A stretch of 64,000 nucleotides of DNA, from assembly GCF_037974355.1 (NCBI RefSeq), contig NZ_CP150235.1, positions 3,658,001 through 3,722,000 on the forward strand. Direction: 5' to 3'. The DNA comes from Paenibacillus sp. FSL R5-0517 (GTDB taxonomy: Bacteria; Bacillota; Bacilli; Paenibacillales; Paenibacillaceae). Numbering within the stretch: the stretch's first letter is position 1; each line of letters starts with the position of its first letter. The position numbers and the translations under genes are program-made. Shown here piece after piece: positions 36,667 through 46,261 of the stretch. The notes beneath the pieces were generated by a model, which saw nothing but the letters and a program-made list of their open reading frames with translations, searched no databases and had not been told where the DNA came from.

Positions 36667-37695
36667 ATGTCCAAACATCATATGAACTTTCGTTACAAGA
36701 AATGGCTGCTGTCGGCTGCTTCTTTGATCCTACTGCTTCTAAGCGCATGCTCCAATTCCTCCGCTCTAGAATCCGCCGCCTCGGCGGGAGGGGAAGCGGG
36801 AACAGATTTGAAACAGGTGAAACTGATCGAGGGCTGGTACGCCAAAGGGGAAGATGGAGGCTATTTTGCGGCATTGCAGCAGAACTTTTATAAGGACAAG
36901 GGCATAGACATGACGATTCAGCCAGGAGGCCCCGAGGTGTCAACCATGCAGCTTGTCGCTGCAGGCAAAGCTGAATTCGGTATCTCGTATGCGGATGAAA
37001 TTCTGAAGGCGCGGGAACAGGGAATCCCTGTTGTCGGTATCCTTGCCGGTTTCCAAAGCACACCGCAGGTTCTGATGTACCACAAGGGGGAGAACATTCA
37101 GGATTTCGCAGACCTGAACGGCAAAACCGTATACATCGGTACAGCGGTGCCTTACTGGGAATATATCAAGAGCCAATACAATCTGACAGATGTAAAAGAA
37201 ATGAAGTATAACGGGCAGCTGGTCAATTTTATCAATGATCCCAGTTCGCTCAATCAGGGTTACATCACGAATGAGCCTTACGCACTTTCTCAGCAGGGGG
37301 TTGAGGTGGACTATCTGAAAATCGCCGATTCCGGTTATGCGAACTATGCAGACGTTCTTTTTACGACGGAAGATTACCTTAAAGAGCACCCTGATGTTGT
37401 TGAAGCTGTGGTGCAGGCAAGTCAGAAAGGTTGGAGCTATTATCTGGACAACTATGAAAAGGTAAACCCGTTTATCCAAACCTACAATCCCGATATGACG
37501 GTAGAAGCAATGAATTATGAAGCAGTGCAGGAAAAACCCTTTATTCTTAACAAGGATTCCGAAGCAAATGGTGTTGGTTATATGACAAAGGAACGCTGGA
37601 GCACCTTGCAGGATCAGATGATCAAGGGCGGAGGATTAACGAAATCACTAGATGTTACCCAGGCGTTTACAACGGAGTATCTGATGAAGCCATAG
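36667..37695 (+). CDS. ABC substrate-binding lipoprotein, NMT1/THI5-like (first)
   Basis: The 342-residue protein has a lipoprotein signal (KKWLLSAASLILLLLSAC, lipid-attached Cys 28). The mature part is an NMT1/THI5-like periplasmic-binding fold: EGWYAKGEDGGYFAALQQ, GIDMTIQPGGPEVSTMQLVA, AGKAEFGISYADEILKAREQ, and DLNGKTVYIGTAVPYW. This family binds pyrimidine precursors of thiamine, sulfonates and related N-heterocycles or amides. It follows its permease. A paralogue with the same architecture is at 41595, so the importer probably accepts two related ligands. Confidence 0.93.
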   Translation: MSKHHMNFRYKKWLLSAASLILLLLSACSNSSALESAASAGGEAGTDLKQVKLIEGWYAKGEDGGYFAALQQNFYKDKGIDMTIQPGGPEVSTMQLVAAGKAEFGISYADEILKAREQGIPVVGILAGFQSTPQVLMYHKGENIQDFADLNGKTVYIGTAVPYWEYIKSQYNLTDVKEMKYNGQLVNFINDPSSLNQGYITNEPYALSQQGVEVDYLKIADSGYANYADVLFTTEDYLKEHPDVVEAVVQASQKGWSYYLDNYEKVNPFIQTYNPDMTVEAMNYEAVQEKPFILNKDSEANGVGYMTKERWSTLQDQMIKGGGLTKSLDVTQAFTTEYLMKP

Positions 37696-37759
37696 ACCTG
37701 AACCAAAAGTAATGTGAAGCTTCAAATCAGAAATTTCAGAAAAAATGAGGGGACTTAAT

Positions 37760-38572
37760 ATGTTCAAACTTGGAAATCGAAAGAGCTATTGGCAAGTGTC
37801 CGAAACGCTGGTGGATCTGAGGCGAACGCAAAAGTACGGCAAGTCAGTAACCCTCCCTGCACAGCCGCAGGAAGTCATATTTGATCTCGACCATACGGCA
37901 GTTATTGTCATCGATATGCAGAATGATTTCTGTACACCGGGTGGATGGCTGGATTCCATTGGGGTCGATACCTCTCCACTCCTTAACCCGGTCAGCCGGC
38001 TGAACCGACTGATGCCCGAGCTGCGCAAAGCGGGAGTGCCTGTGATATGGGTGAACTGGGGCAATCGGGAAGACCGAATGAACGTGCCGCCATCCGTGCT
38101 TCATGTATACAATTCGGATGGGCGAGGCAACGGCATCGGGGACCCGCTGCCGGGGAACGGCTCCAAGGTGCTGGAGAAAGGCAGTTGGGGAACGGCCATT
38201 GTCGATGGTCTGGATTCGTCCCCCGATGATATCTATGTGGATAAATATCGCATGAGCGGGTTCTGGGATACACCACTGGACAGTATTCTACGCAATCTCA
38301 ATATTCAAACAGTGTTGTTTGCCGGGGTAAATCTCGATCAGTGTGTCATGCATACACTGCAGGACGCGGCTTGTCTCGGATATGACGGCATACTTCTGGA
38401 GGATTGCTCGGCAACAAGCTCCCCGGATTTCTGCATAGAAGCGACATTGTACAATATCAAGCAATGTTATGGCTTCGTTACGGATTCCACATGGTTGGTA
38501 CAAGAGCTGAGCGAGGGAGCGACTCCTATAGAGAGGAATACCTCGGAAGAGCTGGCATCGTTAGAAGGCTGA
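37760..38572 (+). CDS. Isochorismatase-like cysteine hydrolase
   Basis: The 271-residue enzyme carries the catalytic triad of this superfamily: D52 in VIVIDMQNDFCTPGGW, K162 in DKYRMSGFWDTPL and C195 in NLDQCVMHTLQDA, with the usual cis-peptide region before the Cys. Relatives include biuret hydrolase, N-carbamoylsarcosine amidase, ureidoacrylate hydrolase and nicotinamidase, all of which hydrolyse small amides or ureido groups. DFCTPGGWLD resembles the biuret/ureidoacrylate type, but the substrate is not established. The ATG at 37760 has GAGGGG upstream. It is 64 bases after the first binding protein. Confidence 0.92.
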   Translation: MFKLGNRKSYWQVSETLVDLRRTQKYGKSVTLPAQPQEVIFDLDHTAVIVIDMQNDFCTPGGWLDSIGVDTSPLLNPVSRLNRLMPELRKAGVPVIWVNWGNREDRMNVPPSVLHVYNSDGRGNGIGDPLPGNGSKVLEKGSWGTAIVDGLDSSPDDIYVDKYRMSGFWDTPLDSILRNLNIQTVLFAGVNLDQCVMHTLQDAACLGYDGILLEDCSATSSPDFCIEATLYNIKQCYGFVTDSTWLVQELSEGATPIERNTSEELASLEG

Positions 38573-38593
38573 GCGGAAGGATGGGATGAAGAA

Positions 38594-39781
38594 ATGAATG
38601 ACCAATGGAACTCCATTGTCAACCAGGTGATCGTTGAACCGACAGGACAGGGTAGGCTGAACGGACTCAGCTATATGGTCAAGGATGTATATGCCGTCCG
38701 TGGCAATACAAATGGCGCGGGTAATCCGTGTTGGCTCCAGACGCATGGACCCGAGGCGGAACACGCGGAAACGCTCAACCTGTTATTGCAGCAAGGAGCA
38801 AGGCTAACGGGCATGACGCATACGGATGAGCTGATGTTCAGCTTGAATGGTGAAAATGTTCATTATGGAACACCAGTGAATCCAAGGGCTCCCGATCGCA
38901 TCCCTGGCGGTTCATCGAGCGGATCGGCGGTTGCTGTCGCCGCTGGGCTTACTGACTTCTCCCTTGGAACGGATACGGGAGGATCGGTCCGTGTGCCATC
39001 TTCGTACTGTGGAATTTATGGAATGCGTCCATCGCATGGCCTTGTCTCCGCGAAAGGCGTTATCCCACTCGCTCCCAGCTTCGACACCGTCGGCTGGATG
39101 GCACGTGATCTCGAGACGCTGTGCCGGGTAGGAGAAGTGCTTTTGCCGCAGACAGACTCGGGTACAGGCTTCAGCCGGGTGCTCATCGGTGAGGATGCGT
39201 GGGAGCTTGCTGACACGGAGAGCAAAGAGGCACTTACCCCTTACCTGAAGTTGCTTTGCGGCATGGCTGCGAGCCATGAAACTGTTCGCATCGCCCCGCA
39301 GGGTCTACCAGAATGGATGACCATGTTCAGGACGATCCAGGGTTATGAAATATGGCAGGAGCACGGGGCCTGGATTGAACGTGAGCAGCCGACCTTCGGA
39401 CCAGATACGGCCGGGCGATTCTCCTGGGCAAGCACCGTTGAACGTGCCGATCAGGAGAAGGCAGCCAAACGCCGGGTTGAGGTGTGCAAGCACATGGCTG
39501 ACCTGCTCAGAACGGATACGGTGCTTGTGATTCCGACGACGACTGGAGCGGCCCCGAAGTTGGGCTTGGGTGGGCCTTTAATTGAAGAACGAAGAGTGAA
39601 AACGATGCGTTTAACCTGCATTTCCGGCTTGTCGGGTCTGCCGCAACTTACGATTCCGGCTGCGGAGGTACTGGGCTGCCCGGTCGGTATTTCGATCATT
39701 GCCGGTCCGGGACAAGATCAACGTCTGCTGGAATGGGCCACATCCTTTCTTTCAGCAGTACATTCTGAAGTAAAAGGATAA
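38594..39781 (+). CDS. Amidase-signature family hydrolase
   Basis: This 395-residue amidase has the full Ser-cisSer-Lys triad: K30 in YMVKDVYAV, S107 in GGSSSGSAVAVAAG and S131 in TDTGGSVRVPSSYCG, so it should hydrolyse a linear amide to acid and ammonia. It is shorter than the GatA type (about 480) and similar in size to the AtzE/malonamidase group. It starts about 20 bases after the isochorismatase-like gene, so the two are likely co-translated. In the cluster it probably handles an amide product released by ring opening. Exact substrate unknown. Confidence 0.93.
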   Translation: MNDQWNSIVNQVIVEPTGQGRLNGLSYMVKDVYAVRGNTNGAGNPCWLQTHGPEAEHAETLNLLLQQGARLTGMTHTDELMFSLNGENVHYGTPVNPRAPDRIPGGSSSGSAVAVAAGLTDFSLGTDTGGSVRVPSSYCGIYGMRPSHGLVSAKGVIPLAPSFDTVGWMARDLETLCRVGEVLLPQTDSGTGFSRVLIGEDAWELADTESKEALTPYLKLLCGMAASHETVRIAPQGLPEWMTMFRTIQGYEIWQEHGAWIEREQPTFGPDTAGRFSWASTVERADQEKAAKRRVEVCKHMADLLRTDTVLVIPTTTGAAPKLGLGGPLIEERRVKTMRLTCISGLSGLPQLTIPAAEVLGCPVGISIIAGPGQDQRLLEWATSFLSAVHSEVKG

Positions 39782-39853
39782 GAGCATCATTCGATATATG
39801 AACATGAAGCTACGCGTAAAAACAATAAAGCCTCAGGAGAAAGGGTGTCTGTT

Positions 39854-40696
39854 ATGTTTCAACGATATGAAGGAACAGCGTGGGAGGAGCGATTTTTGCC
39901 CCGTCTTACAAGCAAACAGGTTCAAGAACTGCCGAAGGATAAGGCGCTGATTATTCTCCCAGTCGGAGCTGTGGAGCAGCATGGCCCCCATCTGCCTGTA
40001 TATACGGACACTTTGATTGGGGAAGCGACATTATCACAAACGCTGGAGCGGGTGCGGGCGGATAAGGAAATCTGGCTGCTGCCTCCGGTCTCGTATGGCA
40101 AAAGCAATGAACATATCGGACTTCCGGGCACGATTTCCTTATCTGCGAGCACACTGCATGCCATCATGCTGGACATTGCAGAAAGTCTGAAGGCTAGTGG
40201 TTTTCGCAAGTTACTGTTGTTTAACACCCATGGCGGCAACGCGGATTTGCTAAATACGGTATCACGAGAAATACGGATCAGAACGGGGATGATGGTTTTC
40301 TATCTCAGTCCCGGCAGTCTGAATGTGGCAGAGGATCTCCTGTCTTCCGAGGAGCTGGAATACGGTATTCATGGTGGCGATTATGAGACCTCTCTCGTGA
40401 TGTCCATCAAACCGGACTGGGTGAACAAGGAGTTCCTCGTCAAAGAACTTCCTGATATGTCCTCTTACCGCTTTCTTACATTAGAAGGGAAAATTCGTTT
40501 CGCCTGGAAGATGGCTGATATCTCCGCTACCGGCATTGCTGGTGATGCTACGACGGCCACGCCTGAGAAAGGTAGCATTATTCAGGATAGAATCTCAACG
40601 ATTTTGTCAGAGGCGCTGGAGGAACTGTGTGATTTTGAAATCACCGATGTCCGCGGGACTGAACCGGTTCAGCAGCCAGCAGGAAGCACTCTGTGA
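39854..40696 (+). CDS. Creatininase-family amidohydrolase
   Basis: The 280-residue protein has the metal site E41/H43/D52 in VEQHGPHLPVYTDT, with the same spacing as in creatinine amidohydrolase, plus LLLFNTHGGNADLL and the HGGDYETSLVM segment holding the further His and Glu ligands. Family members open lactam rings (creatinine), deformylate FAPy, or process peptides (MftE). Ring opening of a lactam fits its place in this cluster. The ATG at 39854 is preferred over a GTG at 39845, which is too close to the ribosome-binding site. Its stop overlaps the start of the next gene. Confidence 0.93.
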   Translation: MFQRYEGTAWEERFLPRLTSKQVQELPKDKALIILPVGAVEQHGPHLPVYTDTLIGEATLSQTLERVRADKEIWLLPPVSYGKSNEHIGLPGTISLSASTLHAIMLDIAESLKASGFRKLLLFNTHGGNADLLNTVSREIRIRTGMMVFYLSPGSLNVAEDLLSSEELEYGIHGGDYETSLVMSIKPDWVNKEFLVKELPDMSSYRFLTLEGKIRFAWKMADISATGIAGDATTATPEKGSIIQDRISTILSEALEELCDFEITDVRGTEPVQQPAGSTL

Positions 40697-41598
40697 AGCT
40701 CGTCAGTCTGAAACACGGCGATGGTGAACAGGCCGCGATTGAACATGCGGAACGATTCTTTCTTCTAGAGGAGATCAATAGGGCGGAAGGAAGCTCATGG
40801 GGCACCTCCGTTATGGAGATCTTGCAGCAAAGCCAGCTAGAGGAGCTAATCCAGTGGTATCAGAAGCACGGGGATAGAGCAGTTTCATCAATACCTTTCA
40901 TACCTTCAAAAGAAGCCACAGCTGCTCCTCTCTTCCGCCACCCTCGTAAAATATGGGGAATTGGCATGAATTATGTGCAAAAAGCGATCGATCTCGCATC
41001 TACTCCTCCAGAGCGTGAGCCAGTCTGCTTCATGAAGCCGGACTCAAGCCTGATCGGGCCGGAAGAGTATATCCAGCTGACGGCTCAGGATGTGAATGTG
41101 ACATCAGAAGCAGAGCTTGGCATTATCATCGGCCGAACCTGCAAAAATGTGCCGGAAGAACGTGCGCAGGAGGTCATTGCAGGTTTTGCCGCAACGCTGG
41201 ATATGACTAACCAGGACATTCACGCACGGAACCCGAGATTCCTGCAGCGATCCAAGGTATTCGATACATTCTTCAGTCTTGGACCACAACTAATAACACC
41301 TGATGAAATAAGTGATCTGCAGAGCCTCGTCGTTGAAACGGTGTTGAATGATGAGGTTATTCATAGCAATACGGTGTCTCGCATGATGTATCATCCATGG
41401 TTCATTGTCTCGTATTTTTCACAGATGATGACTCTCTATCCGGGTGATGTGATCATGACAGGCACACCCGGGTCCGTCCGGATTCAGCAAGGAGATGTGG
41501 CCGAGTGTAGAATCAGTGGCTTTATGACGCTTCGAAATCCGGTAGGGGAAGTCGTACAAATCATCAGTAATTTTCCTTGGGGAGTGGTAATGAGATGA
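40693..41598 (+). CDS. Fumarylacetoacetate hydrolase (FAH) family protein
   Basis: The 301-residue protein has an N-terminal FAH cap region (1-80) and the mixed-beta-roll FAH domain. Metal ligands are E139 and E141 in TSEAELGIIIGR and D170 in AATLDMTNQD. GIGMNYVQKAIDL and TGTPGSVRIQQGDV are family signatures. Members hydrolyse acylpyruvates or hydrate/decarboxylate 2-oxo acids, so a C-C cleavage or isomerisation step on the opened carbon skeleton is likely. It uses GTG overlapping the creatininase stop (GTGA) and its own stop overlaps the next ATG (ATGA), so translation is coupled on both sides. Confidence 0.93.
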   Translation: MKLVSLKHGDGEQAAIEHAERFFLLEEINRAEGSSWGTSVMEILQQSQLEELIQWYQKHGDRAVSSIPFIPSKEATAAPLFRHPRKIWGIGMNYVQKAIDLASTPPEREPVCFMKPDSSLIGPEEYIQLTAQDVNVTSEAELGIIIGRTCKNVPEERAQEVIAGFAATLDMTNQDIHARNPRFLQRSKVFDTFFSLGPQLITPDEISDLQSLVVETVLNDEVIHSNTVSRMMYHPWFIVSYFSQMMTLYPGDVIMTGTPGSVRIQQGDVAECRISGFMTLRNPVGEVVQIISNFPWGVVMR

Positions 41599-42611
41599 AC
41601 AAGTACAGACAAAAGGGAACTGTCGTTTTACTCGCAGCAATATTTTCCTTATCCACATTGCTCGCGGCTTGCGGGAATCAGCCAACGGCTGAGAATGCCT
41701 CTGCTGCAGGGGGAAGCGAGGAACTCACGGCAATTACACAGGTGACGAACTGGTTTGCACAAGCAGAGCATGGGGGACTGTATGCGGCAAAGGAACAAGG
41801 ATATTACAATGAGGCTGGTCTCGATATGACCATCCAGGCAGGTGGGCCGCAGGTGTCTCCAACACAGATTGTGGCTTCAGGCAAGGCGCAGTTCGGACTG
41901 GCAACAGCGGATCAATTGCTGGTCGCTCGTGAAGAAGGAATCCCTCTTGTAGCGATTGCAACGATATTCCAGAAAAGCCCGCAGGGACTTATGGTTCATG
42001 CCAATCAGAACCTGTCCTCCCTGGCCGATTTGAACAACCGCTCCGTATACGTGGGGACAGGCTCGGTGTTTTGGGATTTTGTGAAGAGTAAGTACCAATT
42101 GGGTAACGTGAAGGAATTGGCTTATACCGGTTCTTTGGCTCCTTTTGTAGCCGATGAAACGGTTGCCATTCAGGGATATGTAACCAGTGAGCCGTACGAG
42201 ATGAAGCAGCAGAATGTAGACATTGATTTCCTGCTACTGGCGGATGCCGGTTATAACCCGTATTCCAATGTGCTGTTCACCACGGAGCAGTATATCCAGG
42301 ATCATCCTGATATTGTGCGTGGTTATGTCGAGGCTTCGATGAAGGGCTGGGATTATTACAAAACCAATTATGATACCGTGAATGACGTCATTTTAAAGGA
42401 AAACCCTGATTTTACGAAAGAAAAGCTGAACTATGCCGCAGAAGCGCTTATCCCGTTTGTATATGAAGGTGATGCGGCGACACATGGTGTTGGCTACATG
42501 ACAGAGGAACGCTGGACGGAGCTCGGAAAGCAGCTTAAGGAGATTGGGGCATTGAAAGAGGAGCCTGATGTCAGCAAAGTATTTACGGATGAGTTCTTGC
42601 CGAATTCCTAA
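41595..42611 (+). CDS. ABC substrate-binding lipoprotein, NMT1/THI5-like (second)
   Basis: The 338-residue protein has a lipoprotein signal (VVLLAAIFSLSTLLAAC, Cys 26) and an NMT1-type fold: TNWFAQAEHGGLYAAKEQGY, GLDMTIQAGGPQVSPTQIVA, and LNNRSVYVGTGSVFW. It is collinear with the first binding protein at 36667 through the whole length, with matching endings (GVGYMTEERW against GVGYMTKERW), so they are paralogues. No second ATPase or permease exists here. Its ATG overlaps the FAH stop codon. Two such proteins probably widen the ligand range of one importer. Confidence 0.93.
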   Translation: MNKYRQKGTVVLLAAIFSLSTLLAACGNQPTAENASAAGGSEELTAITQVTNWFAQAEHGGLYAAKEQGYYNEAGLDMTIQAGGPQVSPTQIVASGKAQFGLATADQLLVAREEGIPLVAIATIFQKSPQGLMVHANQNLSSLADLNNRSVYVGTGSVFWDFVKSKYQLGNVKELAYTGSLAPFVADETVAIQGYVTSEPYEMKQQNVDIDFLLLADAGYNPYSNVLFTTEQYIQDHPDIVRGYVEASMKGWDYYKTNYDTVNDVILKENPDFTKEKLNYAAEALIPFVYEGDAATHGVGYMTEERWTELGKQLKEIGALKEEPDVSKVFTDEFLPNS

Positions 42612-42660
42612 GAGATTCCTTTAATGAGATCAGTATTACAACATACGGGAGGGGAACCGA

Positions 42661-43995
42661 ATGAATGAACATTGGATAGCCGTATTGAAAGAACGCATGG
42701 ATCCGGAATTGCTGCATTGGGAGGAGGCGGCGCTTGCCAAATATTCGATGGATTATCATCACTTCTCTCCTGTGCTGGCCAGTCAGCTGCAGGGTAAGGT
42801 CGCCGAGTGCATCGCCAGTCCGCGCACCGAGGAAGAACTTGACGATCTGCTCTCCATAGCAGCAGAGCTGGGAGTTCCGCTAACCATCAGGGGGAACGGC
42901 ACCGGCAACTATGGCCAATGTGTTCCGGTCACAGGCGGAATCGTCCTGAATCTGGCCAAATACAACAAGGTGCTCGAAATGGGAGAAGGCACGATGCGGA
43001 TCCAGGCCGGGGCCAGACTCGGCAAAATGGAATCTACTGCCCGCAAGGCAGGTTACGAGCTGCGTACGATGCCTTCCACCTTTCAATCCGCGACGATCGG
43101 CGGTTTTTTATGCGGCGGTTTTGGCGGCATCGGTTCGATCAGCTGGGGAACGATCTGGGATGGGCTGGTACGTTCTCTAAAAATCAAGACTGTTGAGGTT
43201 CATCCCCGTACCATTGAGCTCCAGGGGGACGAAGTGCTGCCTTACCTGCATACTTACGGTACAATCGGCATTTTGTCCGAAGTGGAAATCAATCTGGCTC
43301 CCCGAGTGGAATGGATGCAATGGGCAGTGACCTTTGACCGTTTTGAACAGGCTTTTCGCTTCGGGCAGTCGGTAGCTGAGGACAATTCCTTGGTGAAACG
43401 GCTAATTTCCATCCATGAATGGCCGGTACCATCCTATTTTCTTCCGCTTGATCTCCCCGCTGACCATGCTGTCGCATTACTGGAAGTGGATACAGCCAAC
43501 GAATCCCAGCTTGAACGTATCCTATCGGAGTATGGAGGGCACTTGGCTATGAAGGTCTCTGCCGAACAGTATCACAAAGGTGTAGGTGTCTCCGATTTCA
43601 CATGGAATCATACAACTTTGTGGGCGCGCAAGGCAGATCCTGACTTGACTTACCTGCAGCTCAATTTTGACCCCTCTAGTGCCCTTGAGCAAATCTCATC
43701 AATGAAAAAGGAATATCCGGAAGTGATGAATCATATCGAGTTTGCCCGGCAAAACGGAAATTTGCTGATCTCCGGCTTGCCGCTGGTTCCCTTCACAACG
43801 GAGGAGAACCTGAATCAGCTGATGGAATGTTACGAGAAAAACCGCGTTATCGTCAACAATCCGCATACATGGGATTTGAAGGAAGGCGGGCGATCATACG
43901 CCCATGATCGATTGTGGGAAATTAAACATCGCAATGACCCGAAGGGAATTTTGAATCAGGAGAAATTAAAGCGTTCGGCAGTTAGCGGTATCTGA
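42661..43995 (+). CDS. FAD-linked oxidase (PCMH/GlcD-like)
   Basis: The 444-residue protein has an FAD_binding_4 domain in the first 200 residues: GVPLTIRGNGTGNYGQCVPV (pyrophosphate binding), GGIVLNLAKYNKVLEM, QAGARLGKMESTARKAG, and SATIGGFLCGGFGGIGSISW. Such oxidoreductases remove hydride from a C-H next to O or N (hydroxy acids, amines, N-heterocycles) using FAD. The C-terminal half lacks clear features and is divergent. No signal peptide. GGGAGGGGA precedes the start. In this cluster it could carry out the first oxidative step on the imported ring, but order is unknown. Confidence 0.88.
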   Translation: MNEHWIAVLKERMDPELLHWEEAALAKYSMDYHHFSPVLASQLQGKVAECIASPRTEEELDDLLSIAAELGVPLTIRGNGTGNYGQCVPVTGGIVLNLAKYNKVLEMGEGTMRIQAGARLGKMESTARKAGYELRTMPSTFQSATIGGFLCGGFGGIGSISWGTIWDGLVRSLKIKTVEVHPRTIELQGDEVLPYLHTYGTIGILSEVEINLAPRVEWMQWAVTFDRFEQAFRFGQSVAEDNSLVKRLISIHEWPVPSYFLPLDLPADHAVALLEVDTANESQLERILSEYGGHLAMKVSAEQYHKGVGVSDFTWNHTTLWARKADPDLTYLQLNFDPSSALEQISSMKKEYPEVMNHIEFARQNGNLLISGLPLVPFTTEENLNQLMECYEKNRVIVNNPHTWDLKEGGRSYAHDRLWEIKHRNDPKGILNQEKLKRSAVSGI

Positions 43996-44091
43996 TCAAC
44001 GGGTGACGGAAAAATGGCGCAACCTGCAGCAGTTAACGTGCCATGCGGATTTTACTAGTCAATCCGTATCTACAGCAAAGGAGCGAGTTGC

Positions 44092-45774
44092 ATGAAATTT
44101 GGAAATGTAGTCATCCGCCGAAAGGTCCCTTGCACGATGCGCGACGGCATAACGTTGTATTCAGATATATACCTGCCGGACGAGACAGGAGAATATCCTG
44201 TGCTGCTGATGCGCCAGCCCTACGGACGGTCGATTGCTTCTACCGTTACGCATGCCCACCCCGTCTGGTATGCAAGTAAGGGATATATCGTGGTAATCCA
44301 GGATGTCAGAGGGCGGGGCGAGTCGGAAGGCGAATTTAATCCGTTTGTTCAAGAAGCAGAGGACGGATTTGATACCATCGAATGGGCAGCCAGTCTGTCC
44401 GGCTCGACCGGGAACGTAGGCATGTACGGTTTCTCTTATCAAGGGCTAACACAATGGGCAGCAGCTTCCCTTCACCCTCCTGCGCTCAAGGCGATTGCAC
44501 CGAGCATGTGTCCGGCAGACATGTATCATGGCTTGTTTTATCCACATGGCTCCTTCGCACTTGGCAACCATCTGCCGTGGGCTTTCCAACTGGCTCGTGA
44601 CACGGCACAAAGAGCGGGTGACTTCGAAACGGCAGAGCAATGCTCACGACTCATGCGCAGCCCCGATGAGATGCTTTGGAAAATGCCATTGAATGAAAGA
44701 CATCCAATTCTGGAGCAATACTTTCCCTCATTTTATGATTGGATCGATCATCAAGCGTACGATGAGTACTGGGAGCAGATGAACTGGATCAACGATATCG
44801 TAAAGGAACCCGTGCCGGCGCTTCATATTGGGGGATGGTATGACGGTTTCCTCATGGGCACGTTACAGTCGTTCGAAGCTCTGCAAGCTACGGCCACACC
44901 GGATTGCTTTCATCGGCTCATTGTCGGCCCGTGGGCCCATATTCCATGGGGGCGAAGAGCGGGCGGAATCGATCATGGCGAGCAGGCGGATGGTGGTCAT
45001 CATCTGGAGCAGCTGCGCTGGTTTGATTATTGGCTGAAGGGCAAGGAAGACATGGAACTGTCTGGTGAACTGCCGATCCGATATTTTGACCAATTGAGTC
45101 ATGAATGGCATACGGGAGAACAGCTGCCTTCTCTATATGAGGATGGGGCCTCTCCGTCCGAATGGTTTTATCTGTCCGGGTCACAGACCCCGGCGAATGG
45201 TGCGGCAGGAGGGGGGAGACTCGAAAAGCATAAGGAAGATGTAGAGGAAGCTGTGCCGGATGTATTCGTGTACGACTCACGTCTGCCGATGCGCCTGGAC
45301 TCTTACCTGCCGTCCGACCGAGCTGCCATTCAGGAACGGCAAGAAATTCTGGTATATACGGGAGGACCGCTTGCAGAGGATATCCCGATTTTTGGGTCCC
45401 CGGAGTTATCCGTGCAGTACCAAACATTGGGAGGTCCGACGGATCTGGTAGCCATCCTCACCACCGTATCCGAGAAAGGGACGGCCCGGCTACTGAGTGT
45501 GGGTCGCACGGAAATCTGCAGTGACGGAGCAGATGCTTCTAATGAATGGAGAACAGCGCAGATCCGGCTGCGTCCCTTGGCGGCCACCCTTCCGGCTGGC
45601 TCGTATGTCCGGCTTGAGTTGACAGGCAGCGCCTTCCCGTTATTCGCCCGGCATCCAAACGGTGTTAGAGACGAGATGAACAGCACGGGAACAGGTGGGT
45701 TGAAAATTGCTACCACAGCTGTTCGCAGTACAGAACAGGACATATCCTGTTTGAGGCTACCGGTAAAAAGATAA
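44092..45774 (+). CDS. CocE/NonD-family (X-Pro dipeptidyl-peptidase S15-like) hydrolase
   Basis: The 560-residue serine hydrolase has S115 in GMYGFSYQG, D251 in GGWYDGF and H283 in GPWAHIPWG, the S15/CocE triad, with an alpha/beta core (RDGITLYSDIYLP, QDVRGRGESEG) and a C-terminal jelly roll from about residue 350. CocE hydrolyses cocaine esters, and relatives include cephalosporin and glutaryl acylases, so an acyl ester or amide is the probable target. Cytoplasmic, since no signal peptide. AAGGAG lies upstream. It suggests that the natural substrate is esterified or acylated. Confidence 0.92.
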   Translation: MKFGNVVIRRKVPCTMRDGITLYSDIYLPDETGEYPVLLMRQPYGRSIASTVTHAHPVWYASKGYIVVIQDVRGRGESEGEFNPFVQEAEDGFDTIEWAASLSGSTGNVGMYGFSYQGLTQWAAASLHPPALKAIAPSMCPADMYHGLFYPHGSFALGNHLPWAFQLARDTAQRAGDFETAEQCSRLMRSPDEMLWKMPLNERHPILEQYFPSFYDWIDHQAYDEYWEQMNWINDIVKEPVPALHIGGWYDGFLMGTLQSFEALQATATPDCFHRLIVGPWAHIPWGRRAGGIDHGEQADGGHHLEQLRWFDYWLKGKEDMELSGELPIRYFDQLSHEWHTGEQLPSLYEDGASPSEWFYLSGSQTPANGAAGGGRLEKHKEDVEEAVPDVFVYDSRLPMRLDSYLPSDRAAIQERQEILVYTGGPLAEDIPIFGSPELSVQYQTLGGPTDLVAILTTVSEKGTARLLSVGRTEICSDGADASNEWRTAQIRLRPLAATLPAGSYVRLELTGSAFPLFARHPNGVRDEMNSTGTGGLKIATTAVRSTEQDISCLRLPVKR

Positions 45775-45820
45775 AAAGCGAAGCATAAATTAAAATCAAT
45801 CAAAGTGAGGTTGAATGTAT

Positions 45821-46261
45821 ATGGTGAACATTCCAGGTCTGGTTGCTGGTAACTTTGAGAATTGTCCCGTCCACAAAATTTCCGCACAGGATACGAATAA
45901 GTTCATCCTGCTGTGCGACAGGGAGCAGGTTCCTTTCACTTCATTTGTGGAGATCTTCGAGGTTGGAGGCAGAACTCCATCCAATGAACACCGGGAAGCT
46001 TATGAATATTTTTATGTGTTAAAAGGGGAGGGGCTAGCCAAAGTTGGCAGCGAGTATGAGACTCCGATCCGCCAAGGCTCGTTCATTATCATTCCACCGG
46101 GCAACCATCACGATATTATTAACACGGGCAGCACACGTCTGTATTGTCTGACGACCATGGTACCAGACGAAATGTTCTCGGATATGATCAAAGCGGGTCC
46201 GGCCACCCAGCTTGACGAGGAGGATCTGGCCGTGCTTCAAGCGCTGGCTACCGCACAATGA
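45821..46261 (+). CDS. Cupin-domain protein
   Basis: The 146-residue single-domain cupin has motif 1 around NEHREAYEYFYVLKGEG and motif 2 at IPPGNHHDIINTG, with His and Glu residues placed to hold a metal. Small cupins of this type act as dioxygenases, isomerases, sugar-ring enzymes or regulators. ATG at 45821 is preferred (GTGAGG ten bases upstream) over 45815, which is too close. Its stop overlaps the next gene's ATG (ATGA). Function in the pathway is open. Confidence 0.85.
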   Translation: MVNIPGLVAGNFENCPVHKISAQDTNKFILLCDREQVPFTSFVEIFEVGGRTPSNEHREAYEYFYVLKGEGLAKVGSEYETPIRQGSFIIIPPGNHHDIINTGSTRLYCLTTMVPDEMFSDMIKAGPATQLDEEDLAVLQALATAQ

